A stretch of DNA of 64,000 bases from Azospirillum brasilense (GCF_003349955.1 NZ_QLKQ01000024.1:1-64000); one strand, 5' to 3'; positions 37,992-46,942 are shown, counted from the first letter of the stretch. A program made the numbers and translations. The notes: generated by a model from the letters alone, not told the origin.

Positions 37992-38602
37992 GCGGCACGG
38001 CCATTCCGATGGAGCGCACCGCGCTTCTGGTCTGCGACCTGCAGAACGACTTTCTCCACCCGGAGGGGGCCTATGGCCGCGCCGGCCAGACGGCGCCGGA
38101 GATTCTGGCGCTTCCGGAACGGGTGAAGCCGCTGGCCGACCTTCTGCGGTCGCGCGGCGGCTGGGTGATCTCGACCAACTTCACCCTCGTGCCGGGCCGT
38201 GGCGGCGAGCCGATGATCTCCCCGCACCTGAAAGCTCTGCGCCCCTTCCTGGCGAAGGGCGACTTCCAGCCGGGCGGCTGGGGGCACCGCACGGTGGACG
38301 CGCTCCAGCCCGTCGATGTCGAGGTGGAGAAGATCGCCTATTCCGCCTTCTACATGTCGCGGCTGGAGTGGGTGCTGCGCAAATGCGGGGTGGAGCGGCT
38401 GCTGGTCTGCGGCATCGTCACCAACGGCGGCGTCGCCTCCACCGTGCGCGACGCCCATGTCCGCGACTTCGACACCATCCTTCTTGAGGACGGCTGCGCC
38501 GCCTTCACGCCGCAGGTCCATGACGTCTCGGTCGACGCCCTGCGCCCGGTCTGCCGCGTGGCGACGGTCGCGACGATGCTGGAGGAGTTGGCCGGGCCAT
38601 GA
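37988..38602 (+). CDS. Isochorismatase-fold protein without the catalytic cysteine
   Basis: 204 residues of the isochorismatase/cysteine-hydrolase fold. Asp17 (VCDLQNDF) and Lys115 (VEKIAYSAF) of the usual triad are present. The cysteine expected in the motif TxxCV is replaced by Gly148 (TNGGV). In amidases of this fold, such as N-carbamoylsarcosine amidase, maleamate amidase and nicotinamidase, that cysteine is the nucleophile, so an ordinary amidase reaction is unlikely. True isochorismatases such as PhzD also have glycine there and hydrolyse a vinyl ether. It may act on an enol-ether or enamine intermediate, or be non-catalytic. Translationally coupled to hyuA and to the flavoprotein gene. 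Confidence 0.85.
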   Translation: MSGTAIPMERTALLVCDLQNDFLHPEGAYGRAGQTAPEILALPERVKPLADLLRSRGGWVISTNFTLVPGRGGEPMISPHLKALRPFLAKGDFQPGGWGHRTVDALQPVDVEVEKIAYSAFYMSRLEWVLRKCGVERLLVCGIVTNGGVASTVRDAHVRDFDTILLEDGCAAFTPQVHDVSVDALRPVCRVATVATMLEELAGP

Positions 38603-40020
38603 GCCTCATCCTGCCCGCCGAGGGCGTGGCGTTCGAATTCACGGTGCCCGTCGTCGTGATCGGCGGCGGGGCGGCCGGGATGATCGCAGCCCTCGCCGCC
38701 CATGAACGCGGGGCGGCGGTGCTGGTGTTGGAGCGCGACGCGCTGCCCCAGGGCTCCACCGCCCTGTCGGCCGGCCTGATCCCGGCGCCGGGCACCCGCT
38801 GGCAGCGCGCCGCCGGGATCGAGGACAGCCCGGAGCGCTTCGCCGCCGACATCATCGCCAAGGCGAAGGGGGAGCCCGACCCGGAGGACGTCTCCCGCGT
38901 CGCCCGCACCGTCGGCCCGGCGCTGGAATGGCTGGCCGACCGCTACGGCCTGCCGTTCTCGGTGATCGACAACTTCACCTATCCCGGCCACAGCGCCCGG
39001 CGCATGCACGGGCTGCCCAGCCGGTCGGGGGCGGAACTGATCGACCGGCTGCGCGGCGCCGTCGAGGCCGCCGGCATCGACGTGCTGTGCGAGGCGCAGG
39101 TGACCGCGCTCCACGCCGACGGCGCGCGCGTCCGCGGCGTCGAGGTCACCCGCCCCGACGGCAGCGTCGAGCGGGTCGGCTGCGCGGCGCTGATCCTCGC
39201 CTGCAACGGCTATGGCGGCAACCGGGCGCTGGTCGAGCGCCATGTCCCGGAACTGGCCGACGCGCTCTATTTCGGCCATCCCGGCAACCAGGGCGACGCT
39301 CTGCTCTGGGGCGAGGCGCTGGGGGCGGCGACGCGGCATCTGTCGGGGCACCAGGGCCATGGCTCGGTCGCCCATCCCGCCGGCATCCTGGTCACCTGGG
39401 CGACGGTCACCGAGGGCGGTGTGCAGGTGAACACCGAGGGCAGGCGCTTCTCCAACGAGGCGCAGGGCTATTCGGAGCAGGCCGCCGTCGTGCTGCGCCA
39501 GCCCGACGGCATCGCCTGGACCGTCTTCGACGAGCGCATCGCCACCGTTGCCCGCCAGTTCGAGGATTTCCGGCAGGCCGAGGCGATGGGCGCGGTGCTC
39601 GGCGCCGACGATCCGGCGGACCTCGCCCGCCAGATGAAGGTCGACGCGGCGGCGCTGGCCGCGACGCTGGACGAGGTCGAGCGGTTGAAGGCGGCGGGGG
39701 AGGCCGACGGCTTCGGCCGGAACTTTGCCGGCGCCGCGCCGCTGGTCGCCCCCTACCGCGCCGTCCGCGTCACCGGCGCCCTGTTCCACACCCAGGGCGG
39801 GCTGGTCGTCGACGACGACGCCCGCGTGTTGGCCAAGACGCCGGACGGGCAGGGCGGTCCGCTGCCCAACCTCTACGCCGCCGGCGGGGCCGCCTGCGGC
39901 GTGTCGGGAGCGAAGGCGTCCGGCTATCTGTCCGGCAACGGGCTGCTGACCGCGGTGGCGCTGGGGCGCATCGCCGGGGCGGCCGCCGCGGACGCCGTGA
40001 AGAAGGAAGGCAACCCATGA
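38599..40020 (+). CDS. FAD-dependent dehydrogenase, fumarate reductase flavoprotein family
   Basis: 473 residues. The N-terminal FAD site reads [19 protein letters not shown] with the second acidic position at VLERD; a C-terminal FAD segment is [20 protein letters not shown]. The family includes fumarate and urocanate reductases, 3-ketosteroid dehydrogenases and tricarballylate dehydrogenase TcuA, which turns a substituted succinate into an unsaturated acid. Next to a LeuCD-type hydro-lyase this last role fits best. No signal peptide, so it acts in the cytoplasm. ATGA overlaps on both sides. Confidence 0.87.
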   Translation: MSLILPAEGVAFEFTVPVVVIGGGAAGMIAALAAHERGAAVLVLERDALPQGSTALSAGLIPAPGTRWQRAAGIEDSPERFAADIIAKAKGEPDPEDVSRVARTVGPALEWLADRYGLPFSVIDNFTYPGHSARRMHGLPSRSGAELIDRLRGAVEAAGIDVLCEAQVTALHADGARVRGVEVTRPDGSVERVGCAALILACNGYGGNRALVERHVPELADALYFGHPGNQGDALLWGEALGAATRHLSGHQGHGSVAHPAGILVTWATVTEGGVQVNTEGRRFSNEAQGYSEQAAVVLRQPDGIAWTVFDERIATVARQFEDFRQAEAMGAVLGADDPADLARQMKVDAAALAATLDEVERLKAAGEADGFGRNFAGAAPLVAPYRAVRVTGALFHTQGGLVVDDDARVLAKTPDGQGGPLPNLYAAGGAACGVSGAKASGYLSGNGLLTAVALGRIAGAAAADAVKKEGNP

Positions 40021-41438
40021 CGCAGTCCCCCCGCAGCCTGTTCGACAAGGTCTGGGACGCCCATCTGGTGGCGACCCGGCCGGACGGGCAGGCGCTGCTC
40101 GCCATCGACCGGCATTTCCTGCACGAGGGCTCGTTCCACGCCTTCGGCATGATCGACCACGCCAAGCGTGCGGTGCGCCGGCCGGAGCTGACCTTCGCCG
40201 TCGCCGACCATTACGTGCCCTCGCACAGCCGGGCCAAGCCGATCGCCGATCCGGAAATCGCCAACATGGTGACGATGCTGGAGGCGAACGCCGGCCGCCA
40301 TGGCCTGCGCCATTTCGGCCTGCACGACCCGGCGCAGGGCATCGTCCATGTGCTGGCTCCGGAACAGGGGCTGACCCTGCCGGGCCTGACCATCGTCTGC
40401 GGCGACAGCCACACCTCGACCCATGGCGCCTTCGGGGCGCTGGCCTTCGGCATCGGCGCCACCGAGGTATCCCATGTGCTGGCGACGCAGACGCTTTGGC
40501 AGCGCCGGCCCAGAACCATGCGCGTCACCGTCGATGGGGAGCTGGGCGCCCATGTGACGGCCAAGGACCTGATCCTGGCGGTGATCGGCTTCATCGGCGC
40601 CGATGGGGCCGCCGGCCATGTCATCGAATACGCCGGCAGCGCCATCCGCGCCCTGTCGATGGAAGGCCGGCTGACCGTCTGCAACATGTCGATCGAGGCG
40701 GGGGCGCGGGCCGGCATGATCGCCCCCGACGACACCACCTTCTCATGGATCGAAGGGCGGGTTTATGCCCCCAAGGGGGAGTTGTTCGACCGCGCGGTCG
40801 CGCACTGGCGGACCCTGCCGAGCGACCCGGACGCCGCCTTCGACCGCGAGGTGTCGCTCGACGCCGCGGCCATCGCCCCCTCGGTCACCTGGGGCACCAG
40901 CCCGGAGACCGCGGTTCCGGTCACCGGCGCGGTTCCCGATCCCCGCGCCGAGAGCGACCCGGTGCGCGCCGGACAGATGCGCAAGATGCTCGATTACATG
41001 GGGCTGACCCCCGGCACGCGGCTGGAGGAGGTCTCCATCGACCGCGTCTTCATCGGCTCCTGCACCAACGCCCGGCTGGAGGACCTGCGCGCCGCCGCCG
41101 CCGTGCTGCGCGGCCGCCGCGCCGTGGTGCCGGGGCTGGTGGTTCCGGGGTCGGTCCCGGTGCGCCGTCAGGCCGAGGCGGAGGGGCTGGACCGCGTGTT
41201 CACCGACGCCGGCCTGGAATGGGGCGAGCCCGGCTGTTCGATGTGCGTCGGCATCAACGGCGACCTCGTCCCGGCGGGGGAGCGTTGCGCCTCCACCACC
41301 AACCGCAACTTCCCCGGCCGTCAGGGGCCGAACGCGCGCACGCATCTGATGAGCTCGGCGATGGCCGCCGCCGCCGCCGTGACCGGCAAACTCTCCGATG
41401 TCCGGACGCTCGATGTCCGCAAGCTGGGAGCTTCGTAA
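40017..41438 (+). CDS. Aconitase-family hydro-lyase, large subunit (LeuC-like)
   Basis: 473 residues, the size of LeuC and of dimethylmaleate hydratase large subunits. The [4Fe-4S] ligands are visible: Cys349 (GSCTN), Cys407 and Cys410 (GCSMC). Substrate-binding segments [11 protein letters not shown] and the HTS region are intact. Context argues against leucine synthesis: no leuA or leuB nearby, and it sits at the end of a catabolic operon. It may hydrate a substituted maleate to a substituted malate. ATGA overlap with the flavoprotein gene. Confidence 0.87.
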   Translation: MTQSPRSLFDKVWDAHLVATRPDGQALLAIDRHFLHEGSFHAFGMIDHAKRAVRRPELTFAVADHYVPSHSRAKPIADPEIANMVTMLEANAGRHGLRHFGLHDPAQGIVHVLAPEQGLTLPGLTIVCGDSHTSTHGAFGALAFGIGATEVSHVLATQTLWQRRPRTMRVTVDGELGAHVTAKDLILAVIGFIGADGAAGHVIEYAGSAIRALSMEGRLTVCNMSIEAGARAGMIAPDDTTFSWIEGRVYAPKGELFDRAVAHWRTLPSDPDAAFDREVSLDAAAIAPSVTWGTSPETAVPVTGAVPDPRAESDPVRAGQMRKMLDYMGLTPGTRLEEVSIDRVFIGSCTNARLEDLRAAAAVLRGRRAVVPGLVVPGSVPVRRQAEAEGLDRVFTDAGLEWGEPGCSMCVGINGDLVPAGERCASTTNRNFPGRQGPNARTHLMSSAMAAAAAVTGKLSDVRTLDVRKLGAS

Positions 41439-41440
41439 GG

Positions 41441-42037
41441 ATGGACCCCTTCGTCACGCTGACCGCTCCGGCGGTGCCGCTCGACATCGCCAACATCGAC
41501 ACCGACCAGCTGCTCCCGGCGCGCTTCCTGAAGAAGCCGCGCAGCGCCGGCTACGGCAACTTCCTGCTCCATGATGAGCGCAAGCCGGGCTTTCCGCTGG
41601 ACGACCCGGCCTATGCGGGTGCCCGCGTGCTGGTGACCGACCGCAATTTCGGCTGCGGGTCGTCGCGGGAGGGGGCGGTCTACGCGCTGGTGGACGGCGG
41701 GTTCCGCTGCGTCGTCGCCCCCAGCTTCGGCGACATCTTCGCCGCCAACGCCGCCAAGAACGGCCTGCTGACCATCACCCTGCCGGAGGAGACGGTGGCG
41801 GAGCTGCGCCGCCAGTTGCAGGAGACTCCGGGCGCCGCCGTCACCGTGGACCTGCCGGCCCAAACCCTGACCGGCCCGGACGGACGGCCGCTGCCCTTCG
41901 CCATCGACCCGTTCAAGAAGGAATGCCTGATCGAGGGGCTCGACGACGTGGCGCTGACCCTGCGCCACCAGGACGCCATCGCCGCCTTCGACCGCAGGGA
42001 CGCCGAGGCCCGGCCCTGGCTGGTGCCGGAAACCTGA
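41441..42037 (+). CDS. Aconitase-family hydro-lyase, small subunit (LeuD-like)
   Basis: 198-residue swivel domain, the partner of the preceding large subunit. Motifs NIDTDQLLPARFLK and NFGCGSSREGAVYAL are typical of LeuD. It follows the large-subunit gene by two bases and is the last gene of the operon, converging on the diguanylate cyclase gene 15 bases away. Confidence 0.88.
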   Translation: MDPFVTLTAPAVPLDIANIDTDQLLPARFLKKPRSAGYGNFLLHDERKPGFPLDDPAYAGARVLVTDRNFGCGSSREGAVYALVDGGFRCVVAPSFGDIFAANAAKNGLLTITLPEETVAELRRQLQETPGAAVTVDLPAQTLTGPDGRPLPFAIDPFKKECLIEGLDDVALTLRHQDAIAAFDRRDAEARPWLVPET

Positions 42038-42052
42038 CGGCTTGATGCCGGA

Positions 42053-42949
42053 TTACGGTGCCCCGTCGCACACCACCCGGTTGCGGCCGCCGTTCTTGGC
42101 GCGGTACAGCGCCTCGTCCGCCCGGGCGAGCACCGCGGCGACGCTGGTCTCGCCCGGCCGCAGCGCGCTGACTCCGATGCTGACGGTGAAGGTGAGGACG
42201 GACCCGGCGCCGTTGGCGATGCGCACGTCGGTTCCGGCCAGCGCCCGGCGCAGCCGCTCCGCCAGCAGCGCCGCTCCCTGCGGCGGCGTCTCGGGCAGCA
42301 GGATGGCGAACTCCTCGCCGCCCAGCCGGCCCAGGACGTCCGCGCCGCGCACCATGGACCGGCAGACCCGGACCACGCTGCGGATCGCCTCGTCCCCGGT
42401 GGCGTGGCCGTAGGTGTCGTTGACCTTCTTGAAGTGGTCGATGTCCAGCATGATCGCCGACAGCGGCTGGCCGTTGCGTTGCGCCCGCGCCACCTCGTCG
42501 GCGGCCCGCGCCATGAATCGCCCGCGGTTCAGCGCTCCGGTCAGCGAATCGGTGGTGGCAAGCCGCTCCAACTGGCGCTGCATGTCGACCACGCGGGAGG
42601 CGGCGAGCAGGCGGGCGCGCAGCCATGTCAGGTCCAGCGGCTTGCGCAGGAACTCGTCGGCGCCGTTCTCCACGACCTCGAAGAACTGGTTGGTGATGCT
42701 GCCGGGAATCATCAGCATGAGATAGAGGTGCCGTTCCCGCTGCGCCGCGCGCAGATGCCAGCAGACCTCCACGCCCTCCATCTCGCCGACGCGAAAATCA
42801 ACGAGCGCGATGTCGATGGGCTCGTCGCGGCAGCGGGCCAGCGCCGCCTGACCGCTTTCGGCGAAGGCCGTCTGATGGCCGAAGCCTTCAAGCTGCTGGC
42901 ACAGCACCGTGCGCGCCATGCGCGAATCGTCCACCACCAAAATCCGCAT
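42053..42949 (-). CDS. Response-regulator diguanylate cyclase (REC-GGDEF)
   Basis: 298 residues from ATG 42949, which follows GGAGG and gives the usual receiver start (MRILVVDDS). The receiver domain has the phosphorylated Asp in LVDF and Lys in FLRKPLD. A linker helix leads to a GGDEF domain with the active-site form GGEEF and an intact product-inhibition site (RGAD, five residues before it). It makes cyclic-di-GMP, probably on phosphorylation by an unlinked kinase. An upstream ATG at 42982 is possible. Confidence 0.88.
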   Translation of the reverse strand: MRILVVDDSRMARTVLCQQLEGFGHQTAFAESGQAALARCRDEPIDIALVDFRVGEMEGVEVCWHLRAAQRERHLYLMLMIPGSITNQFFEVVENGADEFLRKPLDLTWLRARLLAASRVVDMQRQLERLATTDSLTGALNRGRFMARAADEVARAQRNGQPLSAIMLDIDHFKKVNDTYGHATGDEAIRSVVRVCRSMVRGADVLGRLGGEEFAILLPETPPQGAALLAERLRRALAGTDVRIANGAGSVLTFTVSIGVSALRPGETSVAAVLARADEALYRAKNGGRNRVVCDGAP

Positions 42950-43372
42950 GCGGCCTCCACGACCATGGCTCCAGAGAACCACAAAGCCCTGAAGGAAACA
43001 TTACAACCGTATGGATTTTCGAATGATGCCAGCGAGCGTAGCCGCCGACTCACTGGGAGGGATTCATGGCAACGATGGTACTGGATAGGCCGACGACCGG
43101 GCCGTGATTCCTGGACTATGTCGAGCAGGTCCTGTGCCCGACGCTGCAAGCGGGCGATGTCGTGACGATGGACAACCTACCAGCCGATAAAAGTGCGGCC
43201 GGTGCGGGGCTCACCAGAAGACTGCACAGTGTCCCGCCCCTGCACGGAACACTATATCCGGTGATCGCCGAATGGAGATCATTTCAAGGCGTTCCGACAT
43301 ACTTCGCGCTTGCATCCTTGACAATGCTTCCGGACATTACCGAGGATTGTCCTGTCGCAGCTTGGTATACAC
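42950..43372. other. Intergenic stretch with a transposase remnant
   Basis: About 420 bases, less GC-rich than the surroundings. It contains a decayed IS630-type transposase fragment (43042-43200, listed separately). The remainder, 43201-43372, shows a TTGACA at 43318-43323 without a well-spaced -10. No intact gene is convincing here. Confidence 0.5.
43042..43200 (+). pseudogene. IS630-family transposase remnant
   Basis: Read in the frame of position 43066 the sequence gives MVLDRPTTGP, a TGA stop (43105-43107), then FLDYVEQVLCPTLQAGDVV and MDNLPADKSA. This is the typical DDE-region core of IS630 transposases (a YVEQ segment and an MDNL segment before a conserved His-Lys). The in-frame stop, the lack of the rest of the gene and the changed His (Asp here) show it is dead. 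No terminal repeats were recognised. Confidence 0.7.
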
Positions 43373-43768
43373 ATGCGCGCGCTGCTTCCCATCCACCGCC
43401 CTCTGGCCACCGCCGTGGCCTTCCTCATGCTGGTGGGGTGCAACGTGCCACAAGCCAACGATCCAAACACTGTGGTGGCGCTGCGCTGGGAGCGTCCGAA
43501 CTCCAGCCAGACCGATTTTCAAGCCGACGTTGCGCGATGCGACTATGAAGTCAGTGCCGTGGTTCCGCCCGCCCAATATCATCCTTTCGCGACCAACGTA
43601 TGGGTGCTTCTCCAAGATCAGATCAATATCTCCGACGCAGAGTCCCGAATGCGCGCACTGATGGAGAAGTGTCTGCTCGCCCATGGCTGGCAGAAGGTTG
43701 CCCTGTTTGCCAACGCACGCACAAGCCACCCTCAAGCCCTCGAATTCAAACCACGCCAACTGCAGTAA
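43373..43768 (+). CDS. Small lipoprotein, unknown function
   Basis: 131 residues. The N-terminus is a lipoprotein signal: basic residues, a hydrophobic core and the lipobox LVGC. The rest has no family I recognise; it holds two further cysteines (in ARCDYE and EKCLLAHGW) that could form a disulfide. Codon use is less biased to GC than in neighbouring housekeeping genes. A second lipoprotein gene follows 21 bases later, so the two may form a small operon. Confidence 0.65.
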   Translation: MRALLPIHRPLATAVAFLMLVGCNVPQANDPNTVVALRWERPNSSQTDFQADVARCDYEVSAVVPPAQYHPFATNVWVLLQDQINISDAESRMRALMEKCLLAHGWQKVALFANARTSHPQALEFKPRQLQ

Positions 43769-43789
43769 TCATTTACGGAGGAAATCACT

Positions 43790-44374
43790 GTGAAGCTGGT
43801 GCCCCTTGCCCTGACCGCCGCCTTGGTGCTGGCGGTATCCGCGTGCCAGCAGACCAAGTTCTATGCCGGCGGCGCCACCTTCGATACGAAGGAGGAGGCA
43901 TTGACCTTCACGCGCAACGTCACATCAGCCACTGTCCAGCAGATCCAACCATTGCCGAGCCCGATCGCCGATACTCTTACGATTGTGGTGCCCACGCGCG
44001 AGCATGCGGCGGCCATTTTGAAGGCAGGCAACCCCAACCCTTCCCCAGACTACCTCGACTATCTCTCCGATGCCGCCGTTATCAACTGGTCGCTTCCTGC
44101 ACAACAGGTGGAGCGTCGGGGCTCCTTCAAACGCGTAATCGTTCAACAAGCCGAGGTGCCTTCGCTTGCCGACATTAAGCCGGGCGGCTACCTGCTCTGG
44201 CTTGAGGCGCCAACGCGGGCCCAGTTCTTCTTCCATGTTGCTGAACGCGGCGCAACGAAGACGAGCCAGCTCGAACTGCGCGACCTCTCAGCCAGTTCTC
44301 CACGCGACCAAGTGATGAATTTTCTGGAATCTTTGGAGCAGTACGTGCGCACCCACCCACCCCAGAAATCTTGA
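43790..44374 (+). CDS. Small lipoprotein, unknown function
   Basis: 194 residues beginning with GTG. GGAGG at 43777-43781 stands eight bases before it. The signal ends in a lipobox (AVSAC). The remainder has an alpha/beta look with several aromatic patches but no motif I recognise. It follows another lipoprotein gene and shares its moderate GC content, suggesting common acquisition. Confidence 0.7.
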   Translation: MKLVPLALTAALVLAVSACQQTKFYAGGATFDTKEEALTFTRNVTSATVQQIQPLPSPIADTLTIVVPTREHAAAILKAGNPNPSPDYLDYLSDAAVINWSLPAQQVERRGSFKRVIVQQAEVPSLADIKPGGYLLWLEAPTRAQFFFHVAERGATKTSQLELRDLSASSPRDQVMNFLESLEQYVRTHPPQKS

Positions 44375-44592
44375 TGCTCGTGACGAGCCGTCTTCTTCGG
44401 CAGGATGACACGCCCTCGGTCACACCCACTACGGCGGGCCGCTCGCCGCGACGGCGCTACCCACTATCCTACCCATCATCAGGAGCCGGCTTCCGGCGGT
44501 CAAGGGCGATGATTGGCGAAGGAAGTACCGGGCTAAAATCCAGCAAACATGCGGGTTTGGCGGGCTTCAGCGAAGTTCGACGAAGAAGAAAT
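44375..44592. other. Gap between lipoprotein and tRNA-Ser
   Basis: 218 bases with no supported gene. It lies at the 3' side of the tRNA-Ser gene, a usual integration point for islands, but I found no copy of the tRNA end elsewhere in the islet. Confidence 0.4.
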
Positions 44593-44682
44593 TGGCGGAT
44601 GGGGTGGGATTCGAACCCACGGTGGGGTTGCCCCCACGCCAGTTTTCAAGACTGGAGCCTTAAACCGCTCGGCCACCCATCC
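44593..44682 (-). tRNA. tRNA-Ser (anticodon TGA)
   Basis: Ninety bases on the minus strand. The acceptor GGATGGG pairs with CCCATCC, the anticodon loop is CTTGAAA with TGA (plus-strand 44646-44648), a long variable arm (GCGTGGGGGCAACCCCAC) marks class II, the T loop is GTTCGAATC, and CCA is encoded. Confidence 0.95.
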
Positions 44683-44885
44683 AAACAACGCATTCAAGGA
44701 CTTAGCCTCGCGCGTTGAGGGGATCACTCATTCTGATCCTCACCCCGATCCCCGTAATTGGTGCCTTATACCGGCTCTCCACGTGCCGGGGAACGGAAGC
44801 GGGGCGAACATGCCGTTTCCTGGTTCTCCGGTCAACTCGCTTTTGATCGCTGTTGCGCAGCGACCAACCCGGTTCAAGGGGGGCG

Positions 44886-45458
44886 TCACATCCGGATCGG
44901 ACGGCCCAGGTTCGACAGCCGCTTCGTCGGCCTCGGCGGCGTTGGGGAATCGGAAAAATCGGGCAGGCTGGGGGCGCGGCTGATGACCTTGCGGATCATG
45001 ACGCCGGTCGCCTCAAGATCCTCGATCACCGTGGCCGAGACGCGGCCCGCATAGTGCGGGCGGTCGAGCTTGGTGCGCATCTCCTCGATGATCTTCAATT
45101 CCGGCTCGAACAGTTCGCGGGCGCCGATGGGAAGCGCCTGGTCGTCCCGCATGCGCTCGAAATAGTTCCGGGTGGAGCGGGCCAGCAGTCCGGTCAGCAA
45201 AAGATCGATCCGTTCGAACTCCGTGCGCAGGTCGGCCAGCTTGGACGTGCCGACGGTGGTCAGGCGCTCTTCCGTCAGGGCGACGAGGGCGCGCACCTCC
45301 TCAACCTTCCGGCGGAAGCCGAGGAAGGAGGAGAAGCGATCCTCCTGGATGTCGCGCTGAGCCCGCGCGCCCAGGGCGACGGCCTCGCCGGCCTGCTGCT
45401 CGATGGCCGTCAGCAACTCTTCGATCGCTCTGCGGCCGCTGTCCTGTCCCCAGACCAT
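44886..45458 (-). CDS. Hypothetical protein with predicted coiled coil
   Basis: 190 residues. I do not recognise a family. The protein is highly charged and almost entirely helical in appearance, with long Glu/Arg/Leu stretches (for example RRKVEEVRALVALTEERL) that suggest a coiled coil, and a proline-rich C-terminus. There is no signal peptide. It follows xthA on the same strand with a gap of 72 bases. GC content and codon use match the housekeeping genes around it. Confidence 0.6.
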   Translation of the reverse strand: MVWGQDSGRRAIEELLTAIEQQAGEAVALGARAQRDIQEDRFSSFLGFRRKVEEVRALVALTEERLTTVGTSKLADLRTEFERIDLLLTGLLARSTRNYFERMRDDQALPIGARELFEPELKIIEEMRTKLDRPHYAGRVSATVIEDLEATGVMIRKVISRAPSLPDFSDSPTPPRPTKRLSNLGRPIRM

Positions 45459-45530
45459 CGTCTTGCCGCCTCTCCCCGCGGATGGACGCTTGCTCGGTTT
45501 CCGAGTCGGCTTGAGGATGCGTGAAAAAAT

Positions 45531-46316
45531 TTAAGAAATGTCTGACCCGTCGCGCAGGTCGAGCAGGACGGGCGTGTGGTCGGACGCTTTTTCCGCGCCG
45601 CGCGGGCGGCGGTCGATCCGGCATTCCACCAGACGGTCGGCGGCCTGCGGCGACAGCAGGAAGTGGTCGATGCGCAACCCGAGATCGCGCGGCCAGCAGC
45701 CCGCCTGATAGTCCCAGAAGGTGTAGGCGTGGTCGTCGTCGTGCAGGGCGCGGTAGGCCTCGGTCAGGCCCAGATTCAGCAAAGCGCGGAACTTCGCCCG
45801 CGATTCCGGCTGGAACAGGGCGTCGCCGGCGAAGGCCACCGGGTCGAAGACGTCGCGCGGCTCCGGGATGATGTTGTAGTCGCCACCCAGCACGAAGGGG
45901 ACCTCCTGCGCCAGCAGGGTCCGGGCGTGGGCGTGAAGCCGGTCCATCCAGCGGAGCTTGTAGGCGAACTTCTCCGTCCCGAGGGGATTGCCGTTGGGCA
46001 GATAGAGCGAGGCGATGCGCACGCCGCTCACCGTGGCCTCGACGTAGCGGGCCTGCTCGTCCTCCGGTTCGCCGGGCAGGCGGGTCAGCACGTCCTCGTG
46101 CGGCGCCTTGGAGAGGAACGCCACGCCGTTGTAGGACTTCTGCCCCACCGGCGTGACGTGATAGCCCAACTCCTCGAAGGCGGCGCGGGGAAAAGCCGCG
46201 GTCTCGCACTTGATTTCCTGGAGCAGCGCGACGTCCGGGGACTCCGCACGCAGCCAGTCGGTGATCAGCGGAAGGCGGGCCTTCGCCGAATTGACGTTCC
46301 AGGTGGCGATCTTCAC
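45531..46316 (-). CDS. xthA: Exodeoxyribonuclease III
   Basis: 261-residue AP endonuclease / 3'-5' exonuclease of base-excision repair. The exonuclease-endonuclease-phosphatase fold is evident: WNVNSAKAR, LLQEIKCE (metal-binding Glu), GGDYNIIPE (Asp/Asn pair) and the C-terminal SDHTPVLLDL (catalytic His). Length is normal. It follows erpA by 45 bases on the same strand and is probably co-transcribed with it. Confidence 0.93.
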   Translation of the reverse strand: MKIATWNVNSAKARLPLITDWLRAESPDVALLQEIKCETAAFPRAAFEELGYHVTPVGQKSYNGVAFLSKAPHEDVLTRLPGEPEDEQARYVEATVSGVRIASLYLPNGNPLGTEKFAYKLRWMDRLHAHARTLLAQEVPFVLGGDYNIIPEPRDVFDPVAFAGDALFQPESRAKFRALLNLGLTEAYRALHDDDHAYTFWDYQAGCWPRDLGLRIDHFLLSPQAADRLVECRIDRRPRGAEKASDHTPVLLDLRDGSDIS

Positions 46317-46361
46317 GTCGTGGTCTTCTTGTTCGGCAAAGGCCGGGGGAGGACGGAACCG

Positions 46362-46730
46362 TCAGGCGGCGAAGGAGTTGCCGCAGCCGCAGGACGCCGT
46401 GGCGTTCGGATTCTTGATCTGGAAGGCGGCCCCCATCAGGTCCTCGACGTAATCAAGGGTGGAGCCGGCCAGCAGGTCCAGCGAAACGTCGTCGGTGACG
46501 ACCTTCACGCCGTTCTTCTCGAACACGTGGTCGTCCTCGTTCGCCGTGGCGTCGAAGGCGAAGCCGTACTGGAAGCCGGAACAGCCGCCGCCCGACACGG
46601 TCAGGCGCAGCATCAGGGCCGGGTCGCCCTCGTGCTCGATCAGGAAGGCGACGCGCCTGGCGGCGCTGTCGGACACGGTCAGAACGCGCGCACCCTCTTG
46701 CGTGGTGGCGGGAAGGGCGGTGTCGGGCAT
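46362..46730 (-). CDS. erpA: Iron-sulfur cluster insertion protein ErpA
   Basis: 122-residue A-type carrier that delivers iron-sulfur clusters to target enzymes. The three cluster-binding cysteines are present: GGGCSGFQYGF and the C-terminal SCGCGNSF. The start at 46730 gives the usual length and leaves a leader of about 50 bases from the promoter; an upstream ATG at 46781 would coincide with the transcription start. xthA follows. Confidence 0.9.
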   Translation of the reverse strand: MPDTALPATTQEGARVLTVSDSAARRVAFLIEHEGDPALMLRLTVSGGGCSGFQYGFAFDATANEDDHVFEKNGVKVVTDDVSLDLLAGSTLDYVEDLMGAAFQIKNPNATASCGCGNSFAA

Positions 46731-46786
46731 GGGACGGACCTCGGTGTTTCGCGGGGGTGTTTCGCGGGACAGACGACACAACGACG

Positions 46787-46815
46787 AATGTAAGGGTGTG
46801 TCCGCCTTTCGTCAA
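46787..46815 (-). promoter_or_regulatory. Sigma-70 promoter of erpA-xthA
   Basis: On the minus strand TTGACG (46815-46810) and TACATT (46792-46787) are 17 bases apart and match the consensus at five and four positions. Transcription would begin near 46780, about 50 bases before erpA. Confidence 0.6.
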
Positions 46816-46913
46816 AGGCATGTCCGGCGAACTCATGCCTGACCTGCGGTTTGCCTGAGCCCGAATGCCAGGAGGCGGCTGCCGGATGTCTCGGCGGGTT
46901 TCCGCCTTCGCCG

Positions 46914-46942
46914 TTGCACAGCGCGGTTTGCGTCGGTAGTGT
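46914..46942 (+). promoter_or_regulatory. Weak promoter candidate before dgt
   Basis: TTGCAC (46914-46919) and TAGTGT (46937-46942) with 17-base spacing, each matching three consensus positions. If used, transcription would begin within a few bases of the dgt start codon. Confidence 0.25.

Noticed and set aside
37988..38602. Maleamate or N-carbamoylsarcosine amidase beside HyuAB
   Set aside because: The nucleophilic cysteine of these enzymes is replaced by glycine, so the reaction is not supported.
40017..42037. Leucine biosynthesis genes leuC and leuD
   Set aside because: The proteins look like LeuC/LeuD, but they end a GntR-controlled catabolic operon, with no leuA or leuB nearby. A family-level name without the leu symbol is safer.
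43162..43548. A 128-codon frame overlapping the first lipoprotein gene
   Set aside because: It has no ribosome site, no recognisable domain and runs out of frame over the lipoprotein, whose signal peptide and lipobox are clear.
44593..44682. An attachment-site duplication of the tRNA-Ser 3' end marking an island boundary
   Set aside because: I looked for a copy of the T-arm and acceptor sequence in 42950-44592 and did not find one, so the islet remains an inference from composition and content.
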